Below are positions 16,807-24,476 of a stretch of 64,000 nt of DNA, in pieces. Below the pieces are notes generated by a model. It was given only the letters and a program-made list of their open reading frames with translations. It was not told the origin of the DNA and did no database searches. This stretch comes from Collinsella aerofaciens (GTDB lineage: Bacteria > Actinomycetota > Coriobacteriia > Coriobacteriales > Coriobacteriaceae): positions 2,108,001 to 2,172,000 of the forward strand of contig NAKE01000001.1 of assembly GCA_008680965.1 (NCBI GenBank). The letters are read 5' to 3'. The translations under genes were made by a program, and so were the position numbers. The first letter of the stretch is position 1. Each line of letters begins with the position of its first letter.

Positions 16807-17799
16807 ATGCACACGACGATCGAAATAGCAAACGCGGTTCTCACAAAAATGCAGGCACTCGTTAGCGGCGAAGTGCTTTCGTATCTCGAGAGCGTCCTTA
16901 TGAGCGAACTCAGGGGCATCGAACTTGAAGTGAACGCGCTCAGCAATGTCGAAGACGAGGCCTCAAAGTACATGGAGCGATTCCTCGCAGCCAAAACCAT
17001 CGAGGGATGCTCGCCTAAGACCATCAGGTACTACAAGGCCACACTTACAAGGGCGCTCGAAGCAATCAAAAAACCAATTGTCCGGATTAGTTCAGATGAC
17101 TTACGAACATACCTGAGCGAATATCCCATGGGTAATAACGCAGGGAGCATCACCGTCGACAACGTCAGGCGCATCCTGTCGTCATTCTTCTCTTGGCTTG
17201 AAGACGAGAACCATATACTCAAAAGCCCTGCACGACGCATTAAAAAGATTCGCTCAAAGAGAACGGTCAAGTCCGTATATTCTGATGAAGAACTTATAGC
17301 CCTCACAGACGCCTGTTCTTGCAAGAGGGATCTGGCAATCATCAACCTTCTTAGTTCAACAGGGATGAGAATAGGCGAACTCGTCTCGCTCAATCGAGAA
17401 GACGTTGATCTAAATCGGCGAGAGTGCATTGTACTCGGAAAGGGCAACAAAGAGAGAGTCGTCTATTTTGATGCGACTACAAAGCTGCACCTAAACAACT
17501 ACCTGCAAGAACGCAGCGATAACGTCGCCGCGCTATTCTGTAGTCTCACAAAGCCGAGTTCTAGGCTGCAAGTAAGCGGAGTCGAGCTCCGCCTTCGCTC
17601 CTTGGGAACAAAAGCAGGCGTCAAACACGTCCACCCACATAAGTTCAGGAGAACGCTGGCCACCAAAGCAATTGGAAAAGGAATGCCCATCGAGCAGGTG
17701 CAGAAGCTGCTTGGCCATCAAAAGATTGATACAACGTTGATGTACGCAATGGTCGATCAGGACAACGTAAGGGACTCTCATAGAAGGTATATCTGTTAA
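16807..17799 (+). CDS. Tyrosine recombinase (XerC/D-like), probable specificity switcher
   Basis: 330 residues. N-terminal SAM-like DNA-binding domain (KYMERFLAAKTIEGCSPKTI) and C-terminal catalytic domain with the full set: Arg in TGMRIGEL, Lys in LGKGNKERVV, HPHKFRR (HxxR), LLGHQ, and the nucleophile Tyr in TTLMYAMV. It is lodged between the expressed specificity domain and a silent alternative one; its stop codon is followed at once by direct repeat 1. Recombinases in this position are known to shuffle hsdS segments in phase-variable type I systems. That is its likely role here; integration of an island is the alternative. Confidence 0.88.
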   Translation: MHTTIEIANAVLTKMQALVSGEVLSYLESVLMSELRGIELEVNALSNVEDEASKYMERFLAAKTIEGCSPKTIRYYKATLTRALEAIKKPIVRISSDDLRTYLSEYPMGNNAGSITVDNVRRILSSFFSWLEDENHILKSPARRIKKIRSKRTVKSVYSDEELIALTDACSCKRDLAIINLLSSTGMRIGELVSLNREDVDLNRRECIVLGKGNKERVVYFDATTKLHLNNYLQERSDNVAALFCSLTKPSSRLQVSGVELRLRSLGTKAGVKHVHPHKFRRTLATKAIGKGMPIEQVQKLLGHQKIDTTLMYAMVDQDNVRDSHRRYIC

Positions 17800-17816
17800 G
17801 TCAAATCACGGTTTGT
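17800..17816 (+). repeat. Direct repeat 1, copy at the silent cassette
   Basis: GTCAAATCACGGTTTGT, identical to 16131-16147 and in the same orientation. It begins at the base after the recombinase stop. Confidence 0.85.
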
Positions 17817-18316
17817 AGAGATATTCGCATCCTTTGATGGCTGTGAAAAACTCCCGCTATGCAACTGCGTTGATTGTGTCGAGTCCGGAAAGAGCCCAAA
17901 GTGTCTGACGACTCCGCGAGCTGGATCGGAGCCAGCTGTCCTTAAGCTCAGTGCCATTTCTACTGGTACATACTGCGAGGATCAGAACAAGGCGCTTCCG
18001 CTCGACAGCGAGCCTGTTATTAGCAAGTTTGTGCGGGATGGCGACATCCTTCTCGCTCGCAAGAACACTCCCGAGCTTGTTGGGCGCTCTGTTCTCGTTA
18101 GGCATACTGATGGCGGTATCATGTTTCCAGACATAGTGTTTCGTATGCATCCGTTGCCTATCGTCGACGGGGCATATCTCTCTCATCTGCTTTCCGAAAC
18201 GATGCTTAATTCGATTCGTTCGCTTGCGCATGGCTCTGCTAAATCAATGAGTAATATTCCAAAGACCGAACTTGAAAAGCTGTTGATTCCGATACCACCC
18301 GCAAGCCTTCAGCGCC

Positions 18317-18357
18317 AGTTCGCCGACTTCGTCACCCAGGTCGACAAATCGCAATTT
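18317..18357 (+). repeat. Direct repeat 2, copy at the silent cassette
   Basis: 41 bp matching 16660-16700 with a single A/G difference. It bounds the right side of the silent recognition domain. Confidence 0.85.
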
Positions 18358-18413
18358 ATCATCCACCAAGATCTTCACGGCTTTTGAAAAGACAGATAGT
18401 TACATGTCCAACG

Positions 18414-18834
18414 CTACAGAAGCCCGAGGACCGTCGCCTTTGATAGCATCTCGTAGGCTCGCGGATATGTCTCTTTGTCGCGCTCGGCCATAAATGCCCA
18501 GTTCGCCGTCACGTCAGCCGCTCTCACCATAGCCACCTTGGAGGAGTCGACATAGGAGACTGGAATCTTGGGCAGCCAGTCGCTAAATACAGGAGGGTAG
18601 GAAGTCTGCCACGTTGGATTGAACATGCCGCAGCTCAGCTCCTCATCAATCGATTCTGCCAGGTTGTACTTTCCGTCGATCGAAGTCGAATGCTCGTCAA
18701 CCACAACAGAAACCGCGTCAACCTCACTCGCGGCAATTCCCTGAAGCCTCAGCGCGTCAACGATGCCGGACTTCACGCCACGCTTTAGAGCGTAGTCAAG
18801 ATACCTTTGCTTGCGCCTTTTCGAGCTTGAATTC
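18414..18834 (-). pseudogene. DUF3800-domain protein, C-terminal fragment
   Basis: About 140 codons survive, with VVVDEHSTS, YVDSSKVAMVRAADVTAN and the end KATVLGLL. DUF3800 proteins have an RNase H-like acidic pattern and often sit in defence islands; the acidic residues in VVVDE and RAADV are kept. The N-terminal half is gone, replaced at 18835 by the IS30 remnant, so this is probably dead. Confidence 0.6.
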
Positions 18835-18997
18835 TCAGAGCAAGTGCAACACCTCTGAGTAGTGGACCTCGTAGGGCGTCCTGAACCCCAGGCGTTTGTG
18901 GGGCCTGCGGTTGATGGCATCGTACACCCGCTCGACCTCCTCGTCCGAGACCGCAGAGAAGCCGGTCCCCTTCGGGAAGTACTCGCGCAACAGACCG
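18835..18997 (-). pseudogene. IS30-family transposase C-terminal remnant
   Basis: Read on the minus strand: LLREYFPKGTGF, then EVERVYDAINRRPHKRLG and PYEVHY, the classic IS30 ending, stopping at TGA (18835-18837). Only the last 50 or so codons remain. It abuts a palindromic element at 18998. Confidence 0.8.
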
Positions 18998-19115
18998 TCT
19001 GTGTTTAGTCAAGCCTGATTTTCGGTTTGGGGCTGCGGTGGAAATCCTGGTCCTCTTTTGATCCAGGATTTCCACCGCAGCCCCAACCCGTAAATTGAAC
19101 GCTATCAAACACAGA
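18998..19115. mobile_element. 118-bp palindromic MITE-like element
   Basis: Begins TCTGTGTTT and ends AAACACAGA. The inner 24 bp on each side are perfectly complementary around a 12-nt centre (TCCTCTTTTGAT), and the outer 29 bp are mostly complementary. No coding capacity. It could be two inverted ends of an insertion sequence after internal deletion, or a true MITE. It lies exactly between the abiEii and IS30 fragments. Confidence 0.65.
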
Positions 19116-19337
19116 TGCCGTCGCGAAGTCGATGTCGCGCGTGACGCGGCCGTCGGGGATGCGCGCGAGCAGCCCGCTTCCGCCCTTGAGGATGAACCGG
19201 CCGTCGGGGTTGCTGAACACCCTGCACAGGAACCGGTCGCGCAAAGCCCGACGACAGCCGTCCCCAGGGTCACCGCCCCTGTCGCGAACGACCCTCTTCA
19301 GGGCCCTGTCGAGCTGACCGCCGTTCTCGTACGTCAT
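19116..19337 (-). pseudogene. abiEii: AbiEii-type nucleotidyltransferase toxin, N-terminal fragment
   Basis: ATG overlaps the abiEi stop by 4 bp, as usual for this pair. KGGSGLLARIPDGRVTRDID carries the nucleotidyltransferase signature (hG[GS] then [DE]h[DE]) of the AbiEii/MenT toxins, which modify tRNA ends. Only about 74 codons remain before the palindromic element at 19115; the catalytic core and C-terminus are missing. Inactive. Confidence 0.75.
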
Positions 19338-19720
19338 TCTTCCCGCCTCCTAGCTAACGAACCGCACAGGCTGGCCCCCGCCGGCATCCCGGCTTTTGCC
19401 CCCCTCGCGTCGATTTTCTCCCTCAGCGTGCCCTCGTCTTCGACGAGGCCCCTTTCGAGCGCGTCCGCGAGCACGTTCGCGACCAGGCTCAGCTCCTCCC
19501 CGGAGTCTATCAGGTCCACCACCGTGAGCCAGGGCCTCGTCGCCGGGATGTCCGAGACGATCGCCACGTCCTTCGGGTCGAGGCGGCGCTTCCTGATGAA
19601 TCAGGTTCGGGCGCTTAGTCTGCTTTCTCTCGGGCGTGCAGAACTCGTAGGGCGAGGGGCTGACCTCGCCGATGCCGTAGAGCCATGCAGCCGTCGCCCC
19701 CATGGCGACGGGGCTCCTTG
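19334..19720 (-). pseudogene. abiEi: AbiEi-type antitoxin, distal part, frameshifted
   Basis: One frame reads TRSPVAMGATAAWLYGIGEV and SPSPYEFCTPERKQTKRPNL; one extra base near 19604 then moves the rest into another frame (DVAIVSDIPATRPWLTVVDL ... RREE). Together they form the middle and C-terminal domains of an AbiEi antitoxin. The N-terminal part lies on the far side of the IS21-type element at 23371-23617. The antitoxin is therefore broken twice. Confidence 0.7.
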
Positions 19721-19803
19721 TGTTTCGTCAAGAGGATTTGAGCAAAAAGAGCATCGGAAATTGAGCAGCCTGAGCATCGGAAGTACGCACGCTTTTTGAG
19801 CGG

Positions 19804-20547
19804 CTAGCCCTCCTGCATGAGGGCGTGACGGACGCGGTAGGACTCGCCGCGGAACTGGACGAGCCTCCCGTGGTGGACGATGCGGTCGATCACGGCGGCA
19901 GCCATCTGGTCGTCCCCGAACACCGACCCCCACCTGCTGAACTCCAGGTTCGTGGTGATTACCACCGACTGCCTCTCGTATGCGTCGGCGAAGACTTGGA
20001 AGAGCAGCCTCGCCCCGTCCGCGTCGAGCGGGAGAAACCCGAGCTCGTCGATGACGAGCAGGCGGGCCTTGCCGATGAGCGCGGCCTCCCGGTCGAGCCT
20101 CCCGTCGTCGCGGGCGCGCCTCAGGCGCATCACGAGCGAGGACGCCGTGAAGAATCGCGCCTCGAGCCTCCTCTCGCACGCCAGCGCGCAGAGGGCCGAC
20201 GCCATGTGCGTCTTGCCGGTGCCGACGTCGCCCATGAGCACGAGGTCCTCCCTGCGCTCGACGAAGTCGAGCGCGAGCAGCGACTCGCGCCCCATGCCCT
20301 CCGGCCACGACACGGCCGACCAGTCGTAGCCGTCGAAGGTCTTGGGCGCCGGCAGCGCGCAGCGCCTGAGCAGCGTCGCGCGCTTCGAGGCCTCGCGGCT
20401 GGACCTCTCCGCCTCGAGGTAGCCCGCCAGGTACTCCACCTGTTTCGGGGTGCCGAGCCTCGACCACTCCTCCAGGACGGCGGTGGTGAGCGAGCACGAC
20501 CGCCCGGCCTCCAGGACCCTGCGGGCCAGCTCCTCGCTAGCTGCCAT
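19804..20547 (-). CDS. istB: IS21-family helper ATPase IstB
   Basis: 247 residues, intact. Walker A GDVGTGKTH (about residue 108), Walker B LLVIDELGF, and the IstB signature TTNLEFSRW near residue 195. It is an AAA+ protein that directs IstA to target DNA. Its start overlaps the istA stop by 11 bp. Since istA is disrupted, this copy could only help another IS21 transposase. Confidence 0.92.
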   Translation of the reverse strand: MAASEELARRVLEAGRSCSLTTAVLEEWSRLGTPKQVEYLAGYLEAERSSREASKRATLLRRCALPAPKTFDGYDWSAVSWPEGMGRESLLALDFVERREDLVLMGDVGTGKTHMASALCALACERRLEARFFTASSLVMRLRRARDDGRLDREAALIGKARLLVIDELGFLPLDADGARLLFQVFADAYERQSVVITTNLEFSRWGSVFGDDQMAAAVIDRIVHHGRLVQFRGESYRVRHALMQEG

Positions 20548-20890
20548 CGGCGACCGCCCCCTTCAGGAACCCGTCGTAGACCGACAGGTCGGCCCCGCCG
20601 GCCCCGCCGCCGCCTCCCGCGATGCGTCTCGCCAGCACGTCGACCGTGGCGTCGTCGGGGACGCGGCCGCCCTCGACGACCCTGAGCGCCGCCTCGCATG
20701 CCGCCTCGAAACCCGAGGACTCGCTCGCCCGGCCGATCGACCTGAGCGTGCGCCTCCTGCCGGCGGAGTCCATCCGGTCGATCCCCTCGACGAGCCCCGG
20801 CGGCATGTCGCGCCTGATCGTCGACTCCCCGAAGGCCCTCGGCCTGGCGATGATGGCGGGCACGAGCGAGAGGGGGTTCCGGACCGCGGG
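20537..20890 (-). pseudogene. istA: istA transposase, distal fragment
   Basis: Reads AVRNPLSLVPAIIARPRAFG onward to SVYDGFLKGAVADGS, the C-terminal end of IstA. It is separated from the first part (22108-23232) by the IS3 element. Removing that element and one CCC/GGG target copy restores the frame exactly (FGEGP-AVRNP). Confidence 0.85.
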
Positions 20891-20951
20891 TGGATTGGCT
20901 ACACTGGTGTGGACAGTTCCGGGAGGGGCGCAGGAGACGGGAGGGCCGTAT

Positions 20952-21239
20952 ATGAGGGACCCCAGGCACCCGAGGCATTTCACCGACGAGTTCAAGAGGC
21001 AGATAGTCGACCTCTACAACGCCGGCAAGCCCAAGCGCGAGATCATGGACGAGTACGACCTCGGCAAGAGCACCGTGGAGAGGTGGATCAAGTCGATAAA
21101 CGCGACCGGCTCGCCGCGCGCCGCGGACAACCGCACGCCCGAGCAGAACCGGATCCTGGAGCTCGAGCGCGAGAACCGCAGGCTCCGGATGGAGGTCGAC
21201 GTCTTAAAACAAGCGGCGCTGATATACGCTCGAAAGTGA
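20952..21239 (+). CDS. IS3-family OrfA (helix-turn-helix protein)
   Basis: 95 residues. MRDPRHPRHFTDEFKRQIVD begins a helix-turn-helix, and a leucine-zipper-like tail follows (ILELERENRRLRMEVDVLKQ). It binds the element's ends. A run CTTAAAAC at 21203-21210 near its end is a likely -1 frameshift site that makes OrfAB. Confidence 0.88.
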   Translation: MRDPRHPRHFTDEFKRQIVDLYNAGKPKREIMDEYDLGKSTVERWIKSINATGSPRAADNRTPEQNRILELERENRRLRMEVDVLKQAALIYARK

Positions 21240-22093
21240 GGGCCATAGCGGCCAACGAGGGCCGCTACCCCATATCAGCGCAGTGCAGGCTCCTCGGCGT
21301 CGCGAGGTCGACGTACTACTCCATGCGCTCGCGGCCCGGCCGGCCCGCCGCGCCGGACCCCGCCGCGCCGGCCGTGGTCGCGGCCCACGCCGCCAGCAAG
21401 GGCCGGTACGGCTCGCGCAAGATAAAGGCGTCGCTCGAGCGGTCGGGCGTCACCGTCAGCCGGCGCCGGGTCTGCCGCATCATGAGGGAGAACGGCCTGG
21501 TCAGCGCATACGGCAGGAAGAGGTTCAAGGTGCACCCCGGGGCGGTCAACGAGGCCGACGTGCCGAACGTCGTCGCGCGCGGCTTCTGCGGCAGGGCGCC
21601 GCGCACCCATATATGCAGCGACCTGACCTACGTGCGCGTGGGGGCGTCGTGGAACTACGTCTGCCTGCTCGTCGACCTCTACAACAGGGAGATCGTCGGC
21701 CACTCCGCCGGGCCCAGGAAGGACGCCCGGCTGGTCAAGTCGGCGTTCGCGACGCTCTCCTTCCCGATCTCGGACATCGAGGTGTTCCACACGGACCGCG
21801 GCAGCGAGTTCGACAACGCCGAGATCGACCTGATGCTCGAGGCCTTCGGCATAGAGAGGTCGCTGTCGGCCAAGGGCTGCCCCTACGACAACGCCGTCGA
21901 CGAGTCGACCAACAGGATACTGAAGGCCGAGCTCGTCCACCGCGAGACGTTCGGCACGACGCGCGAGCTCCGGGCCAAGCTCTCGGACTACGTGCACTGG
22001 TACAACAACTTCAGGATCCACTCGACGCTGGGCTACATGTCGCCGGTCGAGTTCAGGGAGGCGGGGCTGTCCCTCCCGGAATCGTCCAAATAG
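21206..22093 (+). CDS. IS3-family OrfB transposase domain (expressed by -1 frameshift)
   Basis: Read in the -1 frame from AAA at 21206. The DDE catalytic triad is visible in CSDLTY, FHTDRGSEFDN and DESTNRILKAE, and the end YMSPVEFREAG is typical of IS3. There is no separate start with a ribosome binding site, so expression probably depends on slippage at A AAA C in orfA. No damage is seen; the element looks active. Confidence 0.85.
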   Translation, partial: KTSGADIRSKVRAIAANEGRYPISAQCRLLGVARSTYYSMRSRPGRPAAPDPAAPAVVAAHAASKGRYGSRKIKASLERSGVTVSRRRVCRIMRENGLVSAYGRKRFKVHPGAVNEADVPNVVARGFCGRAPRTHICSDLTYVRVGASWNYVCLLVDLYNREIVGHSAGPRKDARLVKSAFATLSFPISDIEVFHTDRGSEFDNAEIDLMLEAFGIERSLSAKGCPYDNAVDESTNRILKAELVHRETFGTTRELRAKLSDYVHWYNNFRIHSTLGYMSPVEFREAGLSLPESSK

Positions 22094-22107
22094 GTGTTGC
22101 CAATCCA

Positions 22108-23232
22108 GGGGCCCTCCCCGAAGGCCCTGGGGAGGACGGCGACCCGGCGGCCGCGGTCGGCGAGGATCTCCACCGTCGACGCGCGCATGCCGACGAGCAG
22201 GCTCCGCCCGTGCCAGGCGGGCCCGGCGACGTACTCGCGCCCGTCGGCCTCGACGTAGCCGCGCTTGTCGGCGCGGGCGGTGACCCACCTCACCGCGTCG
22301 AACTCCACGCCGGGAAGGGCGCGCATGGCGGCGAGGTCCTCCCGGTAGGCCTCCCCGTGCGGCCTGCCGTCGCGGCAGCGCGCCGCCGCGTTGACCCTCG
22401 CGCATCCATCGGCGAGGAACGCGTTGAGCTCGGGGAGCGTGCCGAACGCCGGCACGGGGACGAGGAGGTTGCGCCGGAGGAACCCCACGGCGTTCTCGAC
22501 GGAGCCCTTCTCGTTTCCCGAATAGGGGTTGCAGTACCGGCTCTCGAAGCGGTAGTGGGCCCTGAACTGCGAGAACAGCCTCGATTCCGTGACCTCGCCG
22601 CGCACCATCCTGCCCGCCTCGGTGGCGTTGTCGAGCACCATCGCCGCCGGGGCGCGGCCCCAGCGGCGGAAGATCTCGAGCAGCCCGGCGCACAGGCACT
22701 CCGACCTCTGCGACATGAGGGCGACGCACTGCCGGTCGTTCGAGTGCGGAAGCGTCGCGACCAGCAGCTTGAGGTCGAGGGTCCTCCCGCCGACCGCGGC
22801 GCGGAAGTTCCCGAAATCGACCTGGCAGGTGCCGGGCGCCCACTCGAGCTCGAGGTACCCCTCTCCGCCCGCCGCCGCCCGGGCAAGCCTGAGCTCGCGG
22901 ACGAACCTCTGCACGGTGGAGTACGAGCCGCCGTAGCCGCGCTCGGCGACGAGCCTGTAGTAGATCCGCCTGGCGGTGTGGCGCTGCTTCCTCGGGGCCC
23001 CGAGGTCGGCCTCGAGAACGCCCGCGATCCATTCCTCGTTGCCCTCGAGCGCGGGCCTGCCCCTCCTCTGGGGCATCGGCGCGACGGGCGACATGTCCTC
23101 CATGTCGGCGTACTTCGCCACGGTGTTCCGGCTCACGTGGAGCACTCTGGCGATTTCGGACCTCGAGCGCCCGGCGGCATCCATCGACCGTATATCATTC
23201 ACTGTGTCCAGGGGCACGGTCATCTCCTCCAT
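22108..23232 (-). pseudogene. istA: istA transposase, proximal fragment
   Basis: Starts at 23232 (MEEMTVPLDTVNDIRS) or at the nearby ATG 23223, which has GGAGGA in front. A helix-turn-helix (SEIARVLHVSRNTVAKYADM) is followed by the integrase core with CQVDFGNFR, VLDNATEA and YSGNEKGSVENAVGF, i.e. D, D and E positions. Interrupted at GEGP by the IS3 element; the rest is at 20537-20890. Confidence 0.85.
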
Positions 23233-23370
23233 CCTTCCCGGGCGGGCTCGCCAAAGTAACCGCCCGGGGAAACCATACGGCGAGGGCCGCGCCCCCGGTC
23301 CCCGGGGCGCGGCCCTCTTGCTTAAACTGCTCAACTTTTCGTGCTCACGGTGCTCATTTCCCAGTGATCA

Positions 23371-23617
23371 CTCGGACCACTTCTTAGTGAACATCAACAG
23401 CTCCTCCCCGGGTCGATCGACAGTCAGGCCGCGAGGACGTCCTCCTCCCGCGTGCTCGGTGAGCCGCCCATGCGGTAGACGCCCTTCGCGAGCCTCTCTA
23501 TGTTGCCGAGCCCTTCCAGCCTCGAGAGCGCGTACCGCTCGACGCCGAGCACCTTCGCCTGCACAGATGTGAAGAGCCCCCTTTGGGAAGAGGCGATGTC
23601 GTTGGTGGCTCGTATGA
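23371..23617 (-). pseudogene. abiEi: AbiEi-type antitoxin, N-terminal fragment
   Basis: Minus strand reads ATNDIASSQRGLFTSVQAKV, then GVERYALSRLEGLGNIERLA and KGVYRMGG, the winged-helix start of AbiEi. A stop codon (TGA for the expected TGG) interrupts ..DVLAA-*-LSIDP, and no proper start codon is left in frame. The IS21-type element follows. Dead copy. Confidence 0.65.
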
Positions 23618-23632
23618 CTTCGATTTATTCCA

Positions 23633-23669
23633 TGCTTGCATTGTGGAAAATAATGCAACAATGCAAGCA
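23633..23669 (-). promoter_or_regulatory. Probable abiE operator
   Basis: Perfect inverted repeat TGCTTGCATTGT (23633-23644) and ACAATGCAAGCA (23658-23669), directly ahead of the abiEi fragment. AbiEi antitoxins are known to repress their operon through inverted repeats at the promoter. It appears better preserved than the genes it served. Confidence 0.5.
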
Positions 23670-23972
23670 ATACGCTCAGAATACACGGCGTTATTCGGCG
23701 GCATTCGGGGTCACTGAAACTGCGGAAACCGATTTTCGCATTTCTTTATTCCCATTTGTTGACCTGGGCGAATGCAATTGAAGAGGGCTTGAATCCGCCT
23801 CGCAGTTTCAAGTCAGTTTCATCCGCTCGAAATCGGCCTTCGGGGGACCCGAATTGTGAATTATTCCCGCAGGGCCTAATTATTCCCGTACCGCCGAGTA
23901 CTCCGTTGTACCGCCCAGTAGGGACACACGGGAATAATTGGGTCGTTTTCCCAGGTAGAGATGCAAAAAGAA

Positions 23973-24005
23973 AGCCCTCGAACCAAAGGGTTCGAGGGCT
24001 GTTAT
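23973..24005 (+). terminator. Strong hairpin terminator
   Basis: AGCCCTCGAACC and its perfect complement with a 4-nt loop, followed by GTTATT on the plus strand. On the minus strand, CTTTCTTTTTGC follows, so it can work in both directions. Confidence 0.6.
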
Positions 24006-24162
24006 TCCCACTATTTCGCTGGTGGCTTTGGTTCTGTCGTCCCGTCATTCCAGTTGCACCCAGTTTTCGGCATCGACACGGAACGCGTGCCGCCGAATGA
24101 CGCGATGTCGCGTCTCGTCGGCTTCGGGGACAAAAGCTGGGACAACTTCAAAAACTTTTTTC

Positions 24163-24190
24163 AAACTCAGGGCTTTGAGTTTTTGTTTTG
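24163..24190 (+). terminator. Weak terminator-like hairpin
   Basis: AAACTC-agggcttt-GAGTTT followed by TTGTTTTG. It lies inside a larger imperfect pairing between GGGACAA (24140) and TTGTCCC (24187). Confidence 0.4.
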
Positions 24191-24476
24191 TCCCAAAGGA
24201 GCTTCCGGCCGTGATTCGGATGCCCGATTGGGCGGAATCGCCCGTTTCTGGAACTCAACCGCAGCATCACGCACAAGCCACTCGCAACAACTGCAAATGA
24301 TTGGTCGAGGGCGGCTTCCAACGCGATTCCAAAGCCGCAGGTCAGGCGACTGCGCTGCTGGCAGGGAAAGGGAGTCGTATCAGGCGGCTTGCCCATGAGT
24401 CGACGATGAGGCCTTCACCGAATGTCGAGAACATGCTGGTAAAATAGGCAATACTTTTTATGACAGGAGAACGAGC

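Larger units (their letters stand above)
17800..18387 (+). pseudogene. Silent HsdS target-recognition cassette (no start codon)
   Basis: The frame from 17800 reads VKSRFVEIFASFDG, then a recognition domain with ESGKSPKCLTTPRAGSE and ISTGTYCEDQ, and closes FADFVTQVDKSQF before TGA. Both ends match the borders of the second recognition domain in the gene at 12924; the middle is unrelated. There is no start codon, ribosome binding site or promoter, so it is expressible only after recombination or gene conversion into the large gene. The codons after the second repeat (IIHQDLHGF) lack the final helix of the expressed copy. Confidence 0.8.
20891..22107 (+). mobile_element. Complete IS3-family element inserted in istA
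   Basis: Left end TGGATTGGCTACACTGG and right end (reverse) TGGATTGGCAACACCTA begin imperfect inverted repeats of about 35 bp, extending to TTCCGGGAGG. Flanked by a 3-bp duplication GGG. It contains two overlapping frames, orfA and orfB. Confidence 0.88.
19721..23370 (-). mobile_element. IS21-family element, interrupted by an IS3 element
   Basis: istB (19804-20547) and istA (split) lie on the minus strand between ends rich in TTGAGCA/GAGCAC repeats (19736-19780 and 23325-23365), typical of IS21 termini. It is inserted in the abiEi gene. The end coordinates are approximate: candidate TG...CA termini are used and no clear target duplication was found. Confidence 0.7.
23670..24476. other. Non-coding stretch with several hairpins
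   Basis: No convincing gene on either strand. It contains AATTATTCCCG twice (23859-23869, 23878-23888) and its reverse complement at 23929-23939, two GTACCGCC(G/C)AGTA copies between them, a terminator at 23973-24000, a second hairpin at 24163-24186, and GGCTTGCCCATGAGT at 24386-24400, shared with 12569-12583. Confidence 0.55.

Noticed and set aside
16807..17799. Island integrase for the guaA site
   Set aside because: It lies 9-12 kb from the guaA repeats and is tightly fitted between specificity cassettes, so switching is the simpler role.
16131..18357. Invertible hsdS switch
   Set aside because: The paired repeats are direct, not inverted, so simple inversion is not possible; excision or exchange remains.
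21275..23259. Long frames on both strands across the IS3 and istA sequences
   Set aside because: Arg/Pro/Ala-rich shadows; they cross the IS3/istA junction, which a real gene predating the insertion could not.
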